Position numbers and translations under genes: made by a program | DNA from: Allobosea sp. Tri-44 | GTDB taxonomy: Bacteria; Pseudomonadota; Alphaproteobacteria; Rhizobiales; Beijerinckiaceae | Length of the DNA stretch: 64,000 nt | Assembly (NCBI RefSeq): GCF_004123845.1 | Contig: NZ_NBDP01000019.1 | Span: 496,001-560,000 of the forward strand | Direction of reading: 5' to 3' | The notes under the pieces: model-generated | The model's input: the letters and a program-made list of their open reading frames with translations, nothing else | Told to the model about the DNA's origin: nothing | The model's database searches: none | In this document: piece after piece, positions 9,237-18,140 of the stretch | How positions within the stretch are numbered: position 1 is the stretch's first letter | Layout: each line of letters starts with the position of its first letter

Positions 9237-9548
9237 CGCCGAGACCATTTGACGTTGCCCCTCGGCGTTGATGCCGATTGGGTCTTGCGTCGCCTTGTTG
9301 AAGAGGCCGAGGCCGATCTGGCGGACCTCTATGACGACGAGGGCGATCTCCGGCCGATTGCGGACTGGCCTGCGATCTGGCGACGCGGCCTTGTCCAAGG
9401 TGTTGAGGTTGAGACTCTGTATGAGGGGCGAGGCCAAGGTCGCATTGAAATCGGCAGGGTCAAAAAGATCAGGCTCGATAACCGCGTTCGTCACTTGGAG
9501 TTTATCGGCAAGCACGTCCGCGTGAATGCCTTTCAACAGCAATGGCCG
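9237..9548 (+). pseudogene. Remnant of a phage terminase small subunit
   Basis: One frame reads VDADWVLRRLVEEAEADLAD, then a DLYDDEGDLRPIADWP-like acidic segment, GLVQGVEVETLYEGRGQ and finally RHLEFIGKHVRVNAFQQQ. This succession (helix after the HTH, acidic insert, GVEVE, basic strand, LGKH motif) is the C-terminal half of small terminases of tailed phages and gene transfer elements. No HTH-bearing N-terminus precedes it, and the frame runs into unrelated sequence after the final motif, so the gene is truncated at both ends. It marks a decayed prophage between the polysaccharide and sugar-uptake loci. Confidence 0.65.
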
Positions 9549-10043
9549 TGGCCGTGCGGATGGGCTGGCCGAAAGGCTCAATCGCGCTCTGCGGGCGCGT
9601 GCTGCGGCTCCTGCCATCATCGACGCGTCATCGTAGCCCAGGGTGAACGAGCGCGTCGGCCGCCTTGCCTGCCGCGCCCTGTGCACACCGCCGCTCTGCC
9701 CCTCGCCGCACCCGTTCCCGCGATCAGCGACCAACGCCGAAGAACTCGGCGCCGCGCTGGCTAAGGCGTTCGCATACCGATGGTTCTTGCCTGATCGATA
9801 TCATGTCGAGTCGATCGCCGACCGCGTGCCGCCATTCTATTCATGGCTCGCGCAGCGAGGCAAAGATCCGCTCAGCATTGAGGCCAATGAAGCGCGCTAC
9901 GTTGAGCGATCGCAAAAGCGCTGAGATGGCGGTACGGCCTCCGTCAACCCAGCGCCAACTCGGGCCATTGGGCCGCTGACCGGAAGCGGACGTCAGGCGC
10001 GTTGCTGACCTGCCACTCTCGGCGACACGCACCGAGGCGCGGC
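9549..10043. other. Intergenic stretch with possible decayed phage sequence
   Basis: No intact gene is seen. A forward frame from 9643 to 9924 ends with AYRWFLPDRYHVESIADR and YSWLAQRGKDPLSIEANEAR, which has protein-like composition and could be the start of a lost reading frame, but I cannot assign it to a family. It follows the terminase remnant and probably belongs to the same decayed element. Confidence 0.4.
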
Positions 10044-10424
10044 TCAGCCCACGGCTTCATCCTCATGGCTAACGGCCGTGCGCTTACCCGAGGAGAAGAC
10101 GATCAACGCGAAGAGCGGCTCCGGCCCGAGGCTGCGAGCCCAGTGCCTCACATTGCGCGGAATGCGGATGGCGTCACCAGGACCCAACTGATGGAGAGCA
10201 TCGCCGAGCTTGTGCTCGCAGGCGCCGGAGACGACGTAGAGGATCTCCTCGCAATCGGGATGCGAGTGCAGGCCGTTGCGCTCGCCCGGATTGATCCGGC
10301 AGGTGCCGAACGTCATCTCGGCGCCGGGCACGGCCTCGTCGCTGATCTTCCAGTTGAGTTCACCCCAGGAGGTCGGCATGATCTCGCCTTCCAGGCGTTT
10401 CGAGACGGGATTGGTTACGGTCAT
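10044..10424 (-). CDS. Cupin domain protein
   Basis: A 126-residue single-domain cupin. Cupin motif 1 is visible as GERNGLHSHPDCEEILYVVSG (two histidines and a glutamate that bind the metal) and motif 2 as PGDAIRIPRNVRHWARS. Such small cupins act as sugar isomerases, epimerases, dioxygenases or ligand sensors. It is the last gene of the sugar-uptake operon, 18 bases after the Gfo/Idh/MocA oxidoreductase, so it most likely processes the imported sugar or its oxidised product. The specific reaction cannot be read from the sequence. Confidence 0.85.
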   Translation of the reverse strand: MTVTNPVSKRLEGEIMPTSWGELNWKISDEAVPGAEMTFGTCRINPGERNGLHSHPDCEEILYVVSGACEHKLGDALHQLGPGDAIRIPRNVRHWARSLGPEPLFALIVFSSGKRTAVSHEDEAVG

Positions 10425-10442
10425 GTCGCCTGCCTTCGGCTT

Positions 10443-11534
10443 TCAGAGGTTGGTGGTGACGCCGGCGTCGCTGCGCCGGTAGAATTCGAACAGCTTCATG
10501 ATCTCGTGCGCGATCGAGAGCGTCCCCTTGCTGATCGCGCCTTCCCCAAGGATGGCGTCGGTCAGGTGGAGGATCTCGGGGACGTAGCCGAGGTAGAACA
10601 GGTTGTTGTTGTAGAGCTGGCCGAGCGAGTGCTCCGGCTCGTAGGACAGCGCCGCATCCTCGTCTGGCTGGATGAAACTCGCCGCCCGGCCGTAGCTCGG
10701 CAGCCCGGCCTTGCGGTAGACGGTCAGCCTGGTGCCGTTCTCGACGATGGCGTTGGCGCCCTCGCCGATGATCTCGACGCGCTCGAAGGGGCTGCCGCCC
10801 GACTGGCCGGCCGCCAGGTGCAGCGTGCCGATCGCCCCGGAGCGGAAGCGCAGATTGGTGACGGTCGCTCCCGTCGCCGCTTCCCATTCATAGCTCGCCC
10901 GCTCGATCGGCCCGCCGAGGAAATTGAGGATCGCCCCCGGATGGTAGATGTGGTCGAGGAAGCTCTGCATCCTGACCAGGTCGCCGCGCTCCTCCGGCGG
11001 CGGCAGGCTCTGCGGATAGCGCAGATTGATCGAGGTCAGCCGCCCGAAGCCGGGCGCGTCGATCAGGTCCTTCAGCTTCTCGATCGTCGGGAAGAAAGTC
11101 TTCTTCAGCCCGGTCATCACCATCTTGCCGACCGCCGCGCTGGCGGCCTGCAGTTGCTCGATCTCGGCGAGGCTCGCCGCCGTCGGCTTCTCCATCCAGA
11201 CATGGGCGCCGGCCGCGAGCGCCTCGAGCGCGAGCTCGGTCGCCTGCACGCGCCCGTCGGGATGATAGGCGGTGACGAGGAAGACGAGCTCGGGCTTCTC
11301 CCGCGCGAGCATCTCGCGGTGATCGCAATAGGCGCGCTCCGCCCCGAAGAGCCTGGCGAACTGGCTCGCCCGGCCGAGGTCGAGATCGCAGATGCCGAGG
11401 AGCTCGACCGGAGCGTAGCGCAGCGCCGGATAGACATTGCGATAAGCATGGCCGCCGGCGCCGATGAAGCAGGCTCTGATCCGGCGCTCGAACTCGAAAT
11501 TATAGCGGATCTCCCGCTGGACGTGATGCGGCAT
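10443..11534 (-). CDS. Gfo/Idh/MocA family oxidoreductase
   Basis: The 363-residue protein begins with a dinucleotide-binding fold (CFIGAGGHAYRNVYPAL, then ELLGICDLD with the acidic residue that selects NAD) and has the family hallmark HVWMEKPTA, whose Glu-Lys-Pro positions the catalytic lysine. The C-terminal beta-sheet domain is complete. Enzymes of this family oxidise or epimerise sugars, inositols and sugar acids. It lies two bases behind the second permease gene, so it is translationally linked to the transporter and probably acts on the incoming sugar. Confidence 0.88.
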   Translation of the reverse strand: MPHHVQREIRYNFEFERRIRACFIGAGGHAYRNVYPALRYAPVELLGICDLDLGRASQFARLFGAERAYCDHREMLAREKPELVFLVTAYHPDGRVQATELALEALAAGAHVWMEKPTAASLAEIEQLQAASAAVGKMVMTGLKKTFFPTIEKLKDLIDAPGFGRLTSINLRYPQSLPPPEERGDLVRMQSFLDHIYHPGAILNFLGGPIERASYEWEAATGATVTNLRFRSGAIGTLHLAAGQSGGSPFERVEIIGEGANAIVENGTRLTVYRKAGLPSYGRAASFIQPDEDAALSYEPEHSLGQLYNNNLFYLGYVPEILHLTDAILGEGAISKGTLSIAHEIMKLFEFYRRSDAGVTTNL

Positions 11535-11536
11535 GC

Positions 11537-12360
11537 TCAGCCCTTGATTGCGCCCTGGGTCAGCCCTTCGGTGAAGCGCCGCTGGGTCAGGATGTAGAGG
11601 AGGATGATCGGCAGGCAGGAAATGACGGTGCCGGAGAAGACCAACCGGTATTCGGAGGCATAGGTTCCGGCGAAACGCACGAGCCCGAGCGGCAAGGTCT
11701 GGATGTCGGGGCTGATCAGCACGACGAGCGGCAGGAAGAAGTCGTTCCAGGTCGACAGCGCACTGATGACGATGAGTGCCTGTAGCGCCGGCAGCGAGAT
11801 CGGCAGGAAGATCCTGGTCAGGATCTGGAAATGGTTCGCGCCATCGATCTTGCCGGCCTCGACCAGTTCATCCGGCACGCTCATGAAGAAGCTGCGCATC
11901 AGGAAGATGCCGAAGGGGATGCCGTTGCTGACCTGGGCGAGGACGATGCCGGTCAGCGTGTCGATCAGCCGGAGCCCGAACAGCACCTGATAGAGCGGAA
12001 TGATGATGGCCTGGATCGGGATGGTGAGCCCGAAGATGAAGGCGTAGAACAGCCATTCACGCCCCGGGAACCGCATCTTGGCAAGGGCGTAGCCCGCCGG
12101 GGCGCAGGTCGCGAGCATCAGCGCCACGACCCCGGCCAGGTTCATCAGGCTGTTGCCGACCAGCTCGCCGAAGCCGCCGATCCGCCAGGCATCGGCGTAG
12201 TTGCGCCACATCAGGTCGGCCGGCCATTGGAACGGGTCGCCCCGGCCGATCTCGGCTTCGGTCTTGAGGCTCGAAACCATCAGCCAGGCAAAAGGGGCCA
12301 GGACGAGGACGAGCACGGGGACGAGCGCCAGTGCGGTCGGCCATTCGCGATTGCGCCGGT

Positions 12361-12364
<4 letters not shown>
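11537..12364 (-). CDS. Carbohydrate ABC transporter permease, MalG type
   Basis: The frame is open to 12742, but the gene start is the ATG at 12364, which overlaps the stop of the first permease gene by four bases. The resulting 275-residue protein begins MNRRNREWPTALALV, has six membrane helices, and carries the EAA loop LVEAGKIDGANHFQILTRIFLP that contacts the ATPase. It is the second inner-membrane permease of a CUT1 sugar importer. It needs the partner permease, the binding protein and an ATPase; the ATPase is not encoded here. Confidence 0.9.
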
Positions 12365-13290
<926 letters not shown>

Positions 13291-13316
13291 AAGGGCTGAT
13301 TTTCCGGCGGACAAGG

Positions 13317-14570
13317 CTATTTCGCCTCGCTCATCTTGGCCTGAATCTGCTTCATACCCTCTTCGCCGCTGATCTGCGCCGAGATCAGGCCCTGGATCAC
13401 CTGGAAATAGGTGTCGAGCACAGAGCCGGGCAGATAGACGCTCGGATTGTAACCGACGCCACCGGCCGCGACCGCGAAGATTTCCTTGAGCACGAGCGTC
13501 GGCGGTTCGATACCTTTGAGTTCGCGCGGATAGAGCATGGTGCTCGCCACATGCTGCGCGCGCTTGCGCATGACCGCGTCGGAGAGGATGAAGTCGATCC
13601 ATTTCAGCGCGAGCTCGGGCTGCCGGGAATTCACCGGGACCAGCCAGCTCCAGCCGACGCCCCCGGTCGGCACTGTCTCGCCGGGGAGGTCGGAGGGCAT
13701 GGCGGCGAAGCCGGCATTGGCCAGGTCGTAGCCGGCCTTGCGGGCATTGGCAGTGAACCACGGGCCGGCGACGAACATCGCGGCACGCTTGGAGAACCAG
13801 AGCCGCGAGGCGCCCTCGAGATCGAGCCCCGCCATCCGCTTCTGGATGAAGCCGGCCTCGACCAGATCGCGCAGCCGGGCGGCGCCGGCGACCATCGTCC
13901 TGTCGTCCCAGGCGAGCTCGCCGCGCAGCGCCTTGCCGACGGCCTCGCGCCCGCTCGCCGCCTGCAGGAGATTGCCGAAGAGATGCCCGGCGCTGCCGGT
14001 GGTGCGCGGCCCGATGGCGAGCGGCTGCATGCCCGCGGTCTGCATCGCCTGCATCAGCGCCGCGAACTCTTTCCAGGTCGCCGGAATCTTCCAGCCCTGC
14101 TCGGCGAACATGTCCTTGTGGTACCAGATGCCGAGCGCATCGAGCCCGTCCGGCACCTCGTAGATCTCGCCGCCGAACTGGCGCTGCAATTCGCTGTAGA
14201 GCCAGGGATAGATCTTGTCCTTCCAGCGGCGCTTTTCGTACTCGCCGGTCAGCGCGACGACCTGTCTGGCGTTCCTGACCACGGCGATGCGGCCGATTCC
14301 GGAATTGGTCAGGATCACGTCCGGGCCGACGCCCGACTGGATCGCCGCCTGCACCGCGCCGTTGCTGATCGTGCCGGTCGGCGGGATGAACTCCACCTTG
14401 ACGCCGGGATTGGCGGCCTCGAACTCAGCCTTGATGCCGTTCCAGAGCTCCGCGATCAGCGGTTCGGTGATCTGTTCTGGGCCCCACATCCGCAGGGTCT
14501 GGGCGCCGGCGGCAGAACTCGCGGCGATGACGATGGCGAGCGCCGCCATGCGGATAAGCTGCTTGACCAT
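13317..14570 (-). CDS. Sugar ABC transporter substrate-binding protein
   Basis: The ATG at 14570 is preceded by GGAGGAAACC and starts a clear Sec signal peptide (MVKQLIRMAALAIVIAASSA, cleavage after AGA before QTLRMWGP). The mature part is a type I sugar-binding protein of about 395 residues, with the usual WNGIKAEFEAANPGVKVEF start and a later LGIWYHKDMFAEQGW signature. It binds the sugar in the periplasm and delivers it to the two permeases encoded just downstream. The reading frame remains open upstream to 14681, but that part lacks a start signal. Confidence 0.92.
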   Translation of the reverse strand: MVKQLIRMAALAIVIAASSAAGAQTLRMWGPEQITEPLIAELWNGIKAEFEAANPGVKVEFIPPTGTISNGAVQAAIQSGVGPDVILTNSGIGRIAVVRNARQVVALTGEYEKRRWKDKIYPWLYSELQRQFGGEIYEVPDGLDALGIWYHKDMFAEQGWKIPATWKEFAALMQAMQTAGMQPLAIGPRTTGSAGHLFGNLLQAASGREAVGKALRGELAWDDRTMVAGAARLRDLVEAGFIQKRMAGLDLEGASRLWFSKRAAMFVAGPWFTANARKAGYDLANAGFAAMPSDLPGETVPTGGVGWSWLVPVNSRQPELALKWIDFILSDAVMRKRAQHVASTMLYPRELKGIEPPTLVLKEIFAVAAGGVGYNPSVYLPGSVLDTYFQVIQGLISAQISGEEGMKQIQAKMSEAK

Positions 14571-14663
14571 GGTTTCCTCCCTCGGGCTTGCCGTTGGCCG
14601 GCGCCGTCGTTCTTGTCGCGGGAGAGGCTCGCCCTCCCTTCCTTCGACCGGCCAGAGCCGGAT

Positions 14664-14690
14664 CCGATCAGGTTGAATCAACCTGATCGG
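14664..14690. promoter_or_regulatory. 27-bp perfect palindrome upstream of the binding-protein gene
   Basis: Two 13-base arms, CCGATCAGGTTGA and its exact reverse complement, flank one central base. The site lies 93 bases upstream of the substrate-binding protein start and just after the stop of the regulator gene. It could be an operator for the GntR protein, a transcription terminator for gntR (no T-run follows), or a copy of a dispersed intergenic palindrome common in this group of bacteria. I cannot decide among these from one copy. Confidence 0.5.
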
Positions 14691-14708
14691 TGAATCCGTC
14701 TCTCGCTT

Positions 14709-15377
14709 TTATTCCAGAGCCGGCTTCTCCTGCGGGAAGCGCGCGAGCACGGCTTCCTGGACGTCGCTGATATGGAGGCGCATGAGCGCGGCGGCGCGCG
14801 GGATGTCGCGCGCCTTGAAAGCGGCGAGGATCTCGTCGCGTTCCTGTGCGGCCCGCTCGGCGAGGTCGCTGTTTTCATTGGCGATGGTCCGGCAGAGCTG
14901 AATCTGGAGGGCCAGCCGCGCCAGGGTCTCGATCAGCGCCGCATTGTCCGAATGCTCGGCGATGGTCTCGTGGAACTCCTTGTCGCGCGCGCCATAGGTT
15001 GCCATGTCGCGCCGGCGCAGCGCCGCCACCGCCTCGTCGAGAATGCGCTCGAACTGCGCGATGTCGCGATCGCTCATCCGCGGGACGGCGAGCTCGACGG
15101 CGAAACATTCGAGCGTCTTGCGCAGCTCGTAGAGGTCCTCGATCTCCTTGCGCGAGAAACTGCGCACGAAGAAGCCGCGATAAGGCCGGATCTCGATCAG
15201 CCCCTCCTTGGCGAGCGTGCCGATCGCCTCGCGAAACGGTGTCCGGCTGACCTGGAGCTTTTCGGTCAACGACTTCTCGTCGATGGAAACCCCACTCGGC
15301 AGGTCGCCCGACACGATCAGCCGAACGATCTCCTCGTAGATCCGCTCGCGAAGGGTGAGGTGGCGTGGGGCGTTCAT
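14709..15377 (-). CDS. GntR family transcriptional regulator (FCD subfamily)
   Basis: The 222-residue protein has an N-terminal winged helix (LRERIYEEIVRLIVSGDLPSG, then LTEKLQVSRTPFREAIGTLA) and an all-helical FCD effector domain with the metal-ligand pattern YELRKTLE, DKEFHETIAEHS and LRLHISDVQ. FCD regulators usually repress sugar-acid or amino-acid catabolic genes and release DNA on binding the substrate. It is placed between the importer operon and a divergent enzyme pair and most likely controls both, and itself. Confidence 0.9.
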   Translation of the reverse strand: MNAPRHLTLRERIYEEIVRLIVSGDLPSGVSIDEKSLTEKLQVSRTPFREAIGTLAKEGLIEIRPYRGFFVRSFSRKEIEDLYELRKTLECFAVELAVPRMSDRDIAQFERILDEAVAALRRRDMATYGARDKEFHETIAEHSDNAALIETLARLALQIQLCRTIANENSDLAERAAQERDEILAAFKARDIPRAAALMRLHISDVQEAVLARFPQEKPALE

Positions 15378-15407
15378 GTCGGATCCATCTGGGCTTGACA
15401 GGCATAG

Positions 15408-15437
15408 TATGCAATATGCGAAAGAATATACAATATG
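15408..15437. promoter_or_regulatory. Direct repeats in the divergent gntR promoter region
   Basis: The 126-base gap between gntR and the Tm-1-like gene contains TATGCAATATG at 15408-15418 and TATACAATATG at 15427-15437, two near-identical 11-mers spaced 19 bases apart, i.e. on similar faces of the helix. A TTGACA hexamer is at 15395-15400. The AT-rich repeats are plausible GntR binding sites in an otherwise GC-rich stretch, but no operator consensus was tested. Confidence 0.4.
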
Positions 15438-15503
15438 GAAAAATGAGATTTCCGACGTCGCGGCGGGCTCCCGCGCAACGGCCCGGCAGGGGAGAGGGAA
15501 CGA

Positions 15504-16700
15504 ATGGGAAAGGTCTATGTGGTCGGCACGCTCGACACGAAAGAGGCCGAGCTCGCCTATGCCAGGCAGGCGGTTCTCGCCGCCGGCGCGGAGGCGCTCC
15601 TCGTCGATGTCGGCACGGGGAAGCCCGGTGGCTCACCCGATGTCTCCGCGGCTGAGATCGCCGCCTACCACCCCGGCGGTGCCTCGGCGGTGCTCGGCCT
15701 GACCGATAGGGGCCAGGCGGTATCGGCCATGGCCAGGGCGCTGACGGGCTTCCTGGTGACGCGGAACGACATCGGCGCGGTGCTCGGCCTCGGCGGCACG
15801 GGCAACACGGCGCTGGTCAGCGAGGCCATGCGGGCCCTGCCGATCGGCGTGCCGAAGCTGATGGTCTCGACCATCGCCTCCGGCAACACCGCGCCGTATG
15901 TCGGCCCCAACGACATCGCCATGATGTATTCGGTCGTCGACGTCGCCGGACTCAACGCGATCTCGCGCAAGATCATCGGAAACGCCGCGCATGCGGCGGC
16001 TGGCATGGCGCTGAACGAGGTCTTGGCCACCCGCGCCGACAAGCCGGGCCTCGGCATGACCATGTTCGGCGTGACCACGCGCTGCGTCACGCAGGTCCGC
16101 GAGGCGATGGAAAGGACGCATGAGGTCTACGTCTTCCATGCGACCGGCGTCGGCGGCCGCTCCATGGAGAAGCTCGCCGATTCAGGCCTGGTCGCAGGCC
16201 TGATCGACGCGACCACCACGGAGGTGCCGGACCTGCTCTTCGGCGGCGTCTTCCCGGCGACGGAGGACAGGTTCGGCGCAGTGATCCGGACGAGGCTGCC
16301 CTATGTCGGCTCGGTCGGCGCCGTCGACATGGTCAATTTCGGCGCGCGGGAAACCGTCCCGGCCGCCTGCAGGGACCGAAGACTGCATGTCCACAATGCG
16401 CAGGTCACCCTGATGCGCACGACGCCGGAGGAGAACCGGCGCATCGGCGGCTTCATCGTCGAGCGGCTTAACCGGATGGAGGGGCCGGTGCGCTTCCTCC
16501 TGCCCTTGCGCGGCGTCTCGGCCATCGATGCGCCGGGCCAGCCCTTCCACGATCCGGATGCCGACGAGGCGCTGTTCTCGACCATCCGCGCCGGCTGGGA
16601 GGATGCGCCGAACCGGCGTCTCGTCGAGATCGACGCCCATGTCAACGATCCCGCCTTCGCCGCGGCGCTGGTCGACAATTTTCACGCCATCTCGGCCTAG
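15504..16700 (+). CDS. Tm-1-like ATP-binding protein (UPF0261)
   Basis: The 398-residue protein starts GKVYVVGTLDTKEAELAYA, the hallmark of the UPF0261/Tm-1 family, and continues with the GLGGTGNTALVSEAM and VSTIASGNTAPYVGPNDI stretches. The founding plant member binds ATP and a viral helicase; bacterial members have no settled function but almost always pair with a PEP-hydrolase-family protein. That partner follows here nine bases downstream. AGGGAGAGGG lies upstream of the ATG at 15504. Divergent transcription from the regulator suggests control by it. Confidence 0.88.
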   Translation: MGKVYVVGTLDTKEAELAYARQAVLAAGAEALLVDVGTGKPGGSPDVSAAEIAAYHPGGASAVLGLTDRGQAVSAMARALTGFLVTRNDIGAVLGLGGTGNTALVSEAMRALPIGVPKLMVSTIASGNTAPYVGPNDIAMMYSVVDVAGLNAISRKIIGNAAHAAAGMALNEVLATRADKPGLGMTMFGVTTRCVTQVREAMERTHEVYVFHATGVGGRSMEKLADSGLVAGLIDATTTEVPDLLFGGVFPATEDRFGAVIRTRLPYVGSVGAVDMVNFGARETVPAACRDRRLHVHNAQVTLMRTTPEENRRIGGFIVERLNRMEGPVRFLLPLRGVSAIDAPGQPFHDPDADEALFSTIRAGWEDAPNRRLVEIDAHVNDPAFAAALVDNFHAISA

Positions 16701-16709
16701 GAGAACGCC

Positions 16710-17537
16710 ATGAACCGCCCGACCCGCTCGGACATCCTGCGCAAGCTCAACGACAAGATCGCCGCCGGACTGCCGATCATCGGCGGCGGCGCCGGCACCG
16801 GCCTCTCCGCCAAATGCGAGGAGGCCGGCGGCATCGACCTGATCGTGATCTATAATTCCGGCCGCTACCGCATGGCGGGGCGCGGCTCGCTCGCCGGCCT
16901 GCTCGCCTATGGCAACGCCAACGAGATCGTCAAGGAAATGGCCCGCGAGGTGCTGCCTGTCGTCCGCCGCACCCCGGTTCTCGCAGGCGTCAATGGCACC
17001 GACCCGTTCATGCTGCCCGACCTGTTCCTCGACGAACTCAAGGCGCTCGGCTTCGCCGGCATCCAGAACTTCCCGACCGTCGGGCTGATCGACGGCACCT
17101 TCCGTGCCAATCTCGAAGAGACAGGCATGGGTTTCGATCTCGAGGTCGACATCATCGCCCGCGCCCATGCCAAGGACATGCTGACCACACCCTATGTCTT
17201 CTCGGCAGAGGACGCCGCCGCGATGGTGAAGGCCGGAGCCGACATTGTCGTCTGTCATCTCGGGCTGACGACGGGCGGCTCGATCGGCGCCGAAACCGCG
17301 CTGACGCTCGACACTTGCATCGACAGGATCGGCGCATGGTCGGATGCCGCCCGGTCGGTCCGGAAGGACGTGATCGTGCTCTGCCATGGCGGGCCGATCG
17401 CCACTCCCGACGATGCAGCCTATGTGCTGGAGCGCGCCGGCGGGTGCGATGGTTTCTATGGCGCGAGCTCGATGGAGCGACTGCCGACCGAGGGCGCGAT
17501 CGAGAAGCAGGTCCGGCAGTTCGCCGCCATCCGCTGA
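16710..17537 (+). CDS. Phosphoenolpyruvate hydrolase family TIM-barrel protein
   Basis: A 275-residue protein with [20 protein letters not shown] at the N-terminus and [20 protein letters not shown] next to it, a signature of the TIM-barrel family annotated as phosphoenolpyruvate hydrolase-like. Later motifs are [25 protein letters not shown] and the phosphate-loop-like [11 protein letters not shown]. It follows the Tm-1-like gene closely. In many fungi and bacteria the two domains are fused or adjacent, so they likely act together, perhaps on a product of the sugar degraded by this locus. The reaction is not established. Confidence 0.85.
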   Translation: MNRPTRSDILRKLNDKIAAGLPIIGGGAGTGLSAKCEEAGGIDLIVIYNSGRYRMAGRGSLAGLLAYGNANEIVKEMAREVLPVVRRTPVLAGVNGTDPFMLPDLFLDELKALGFAGIQNFPTVGLIDGTFRANLEETGMGFDLEVDIIARAHAKDMLTTPYVFSAEDAAAMVKAGADIVVCHLGLTTGGSIGAETALTLDTCIDRIGAWSDAARSVRKDVIVLCHGGPIATPDDAAYVLERAGGCDGFYGASSMERLPTEGAIEKQVRQFAAIR

Positions 17538-17580
17538 CGCTGCGCTCCAAGTCTCTTCGGCAAGAGCGCTGCAAGTCTAT

Positions 17581-17612
17581 CGCTGCCGCCCGACTGCTAT
17601 GCGGCGGCAGCG
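17581..17612 (+). terminator. Strong hairpin after the Tm-1-like/PEP-hydrolase operon
   Basis: CGCTGCCGCC pairs perfectly with GGCGGCAGCG across a 12-base loop, 43 bases after the stop at 17537. The GC-rich stem fits a terminator, but no T-run follows, so it could be a Rho-assisted or mRNA-stabilising structure. Confidence 0.5.
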
Positions 17613-18140
17613 CCACTTGCCCGGACGGCCATCTGGACCATATCCCGCGAAAATGACGTTTGCGATGCGGCCCCTTGATCAGCGCGACGCAGCTCAGTCC
17701 ACACATGCACCAACGACGAAACGCGCCAACGCTCGCCGTTTCTGCTGCCGGGATGAGCCAGTTGGGGGCATTGAGCGGCCACCTGAAAGCGGACAGCGAG
17801 AAGGTCGTCGCCGCGAGCATGCTGGATGCAATAGCGCCCAGCACATTGTCGACCGCATCGGCGCCGTCCCGCAAAAAGTGAAGCTCCTCTTCCGGGCTGA
17901 AAGCGTGCGCCGAATCCGTGCATTCGGATCCACGCCCTTCATCCCCCGCCAGCCCATCTGAAATCAGAACGGGCAGCCTCAGCGAAATCGGCCCAAGGGC
18001 GAACTGGCCCGCCGTTTGACCTACCTCAGCTGCGCCCGCGACTACTCCCAATGCCAATCCGCTGGCCCGTAGATCCGTGCGATTGAGCAAGGAAGATCGA
18101 CCCGCTCGGCAGGATTGCCTTTAGTCTTTGCGGAGGCGAC
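17613..18140. other. Intergenic region upstream of the RTX protein, no confident gene
   Basis: A reverse frame covers most of this stretch (starting at 18090), but it continues antisense into the PEP-hydrolase gene and loses protein-like character there, so I do not call it. A short forward frame around 17660-17881 is equally unconvincing. The last 30 bases carry GGAGG for the RTX gene at 18141. The region probably contains the promoter of that gene. Confidence 0.4.

Noticed and set aside
10002-11597. Forward frame of 531 codons over the cupin and oxidoreductase genes
   Set aside because: Antisense shadow; charge-rich and motif-free, while the opposite strand encodes two complete enzymes.
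17152-18090. Reverse 312-codon frame in the gap before the RTX gene
   Set aside because: Only part has protein-like composition and it runs far into the PEP-hydrolase gene in antisense; no motif and no ribosome site recognised.
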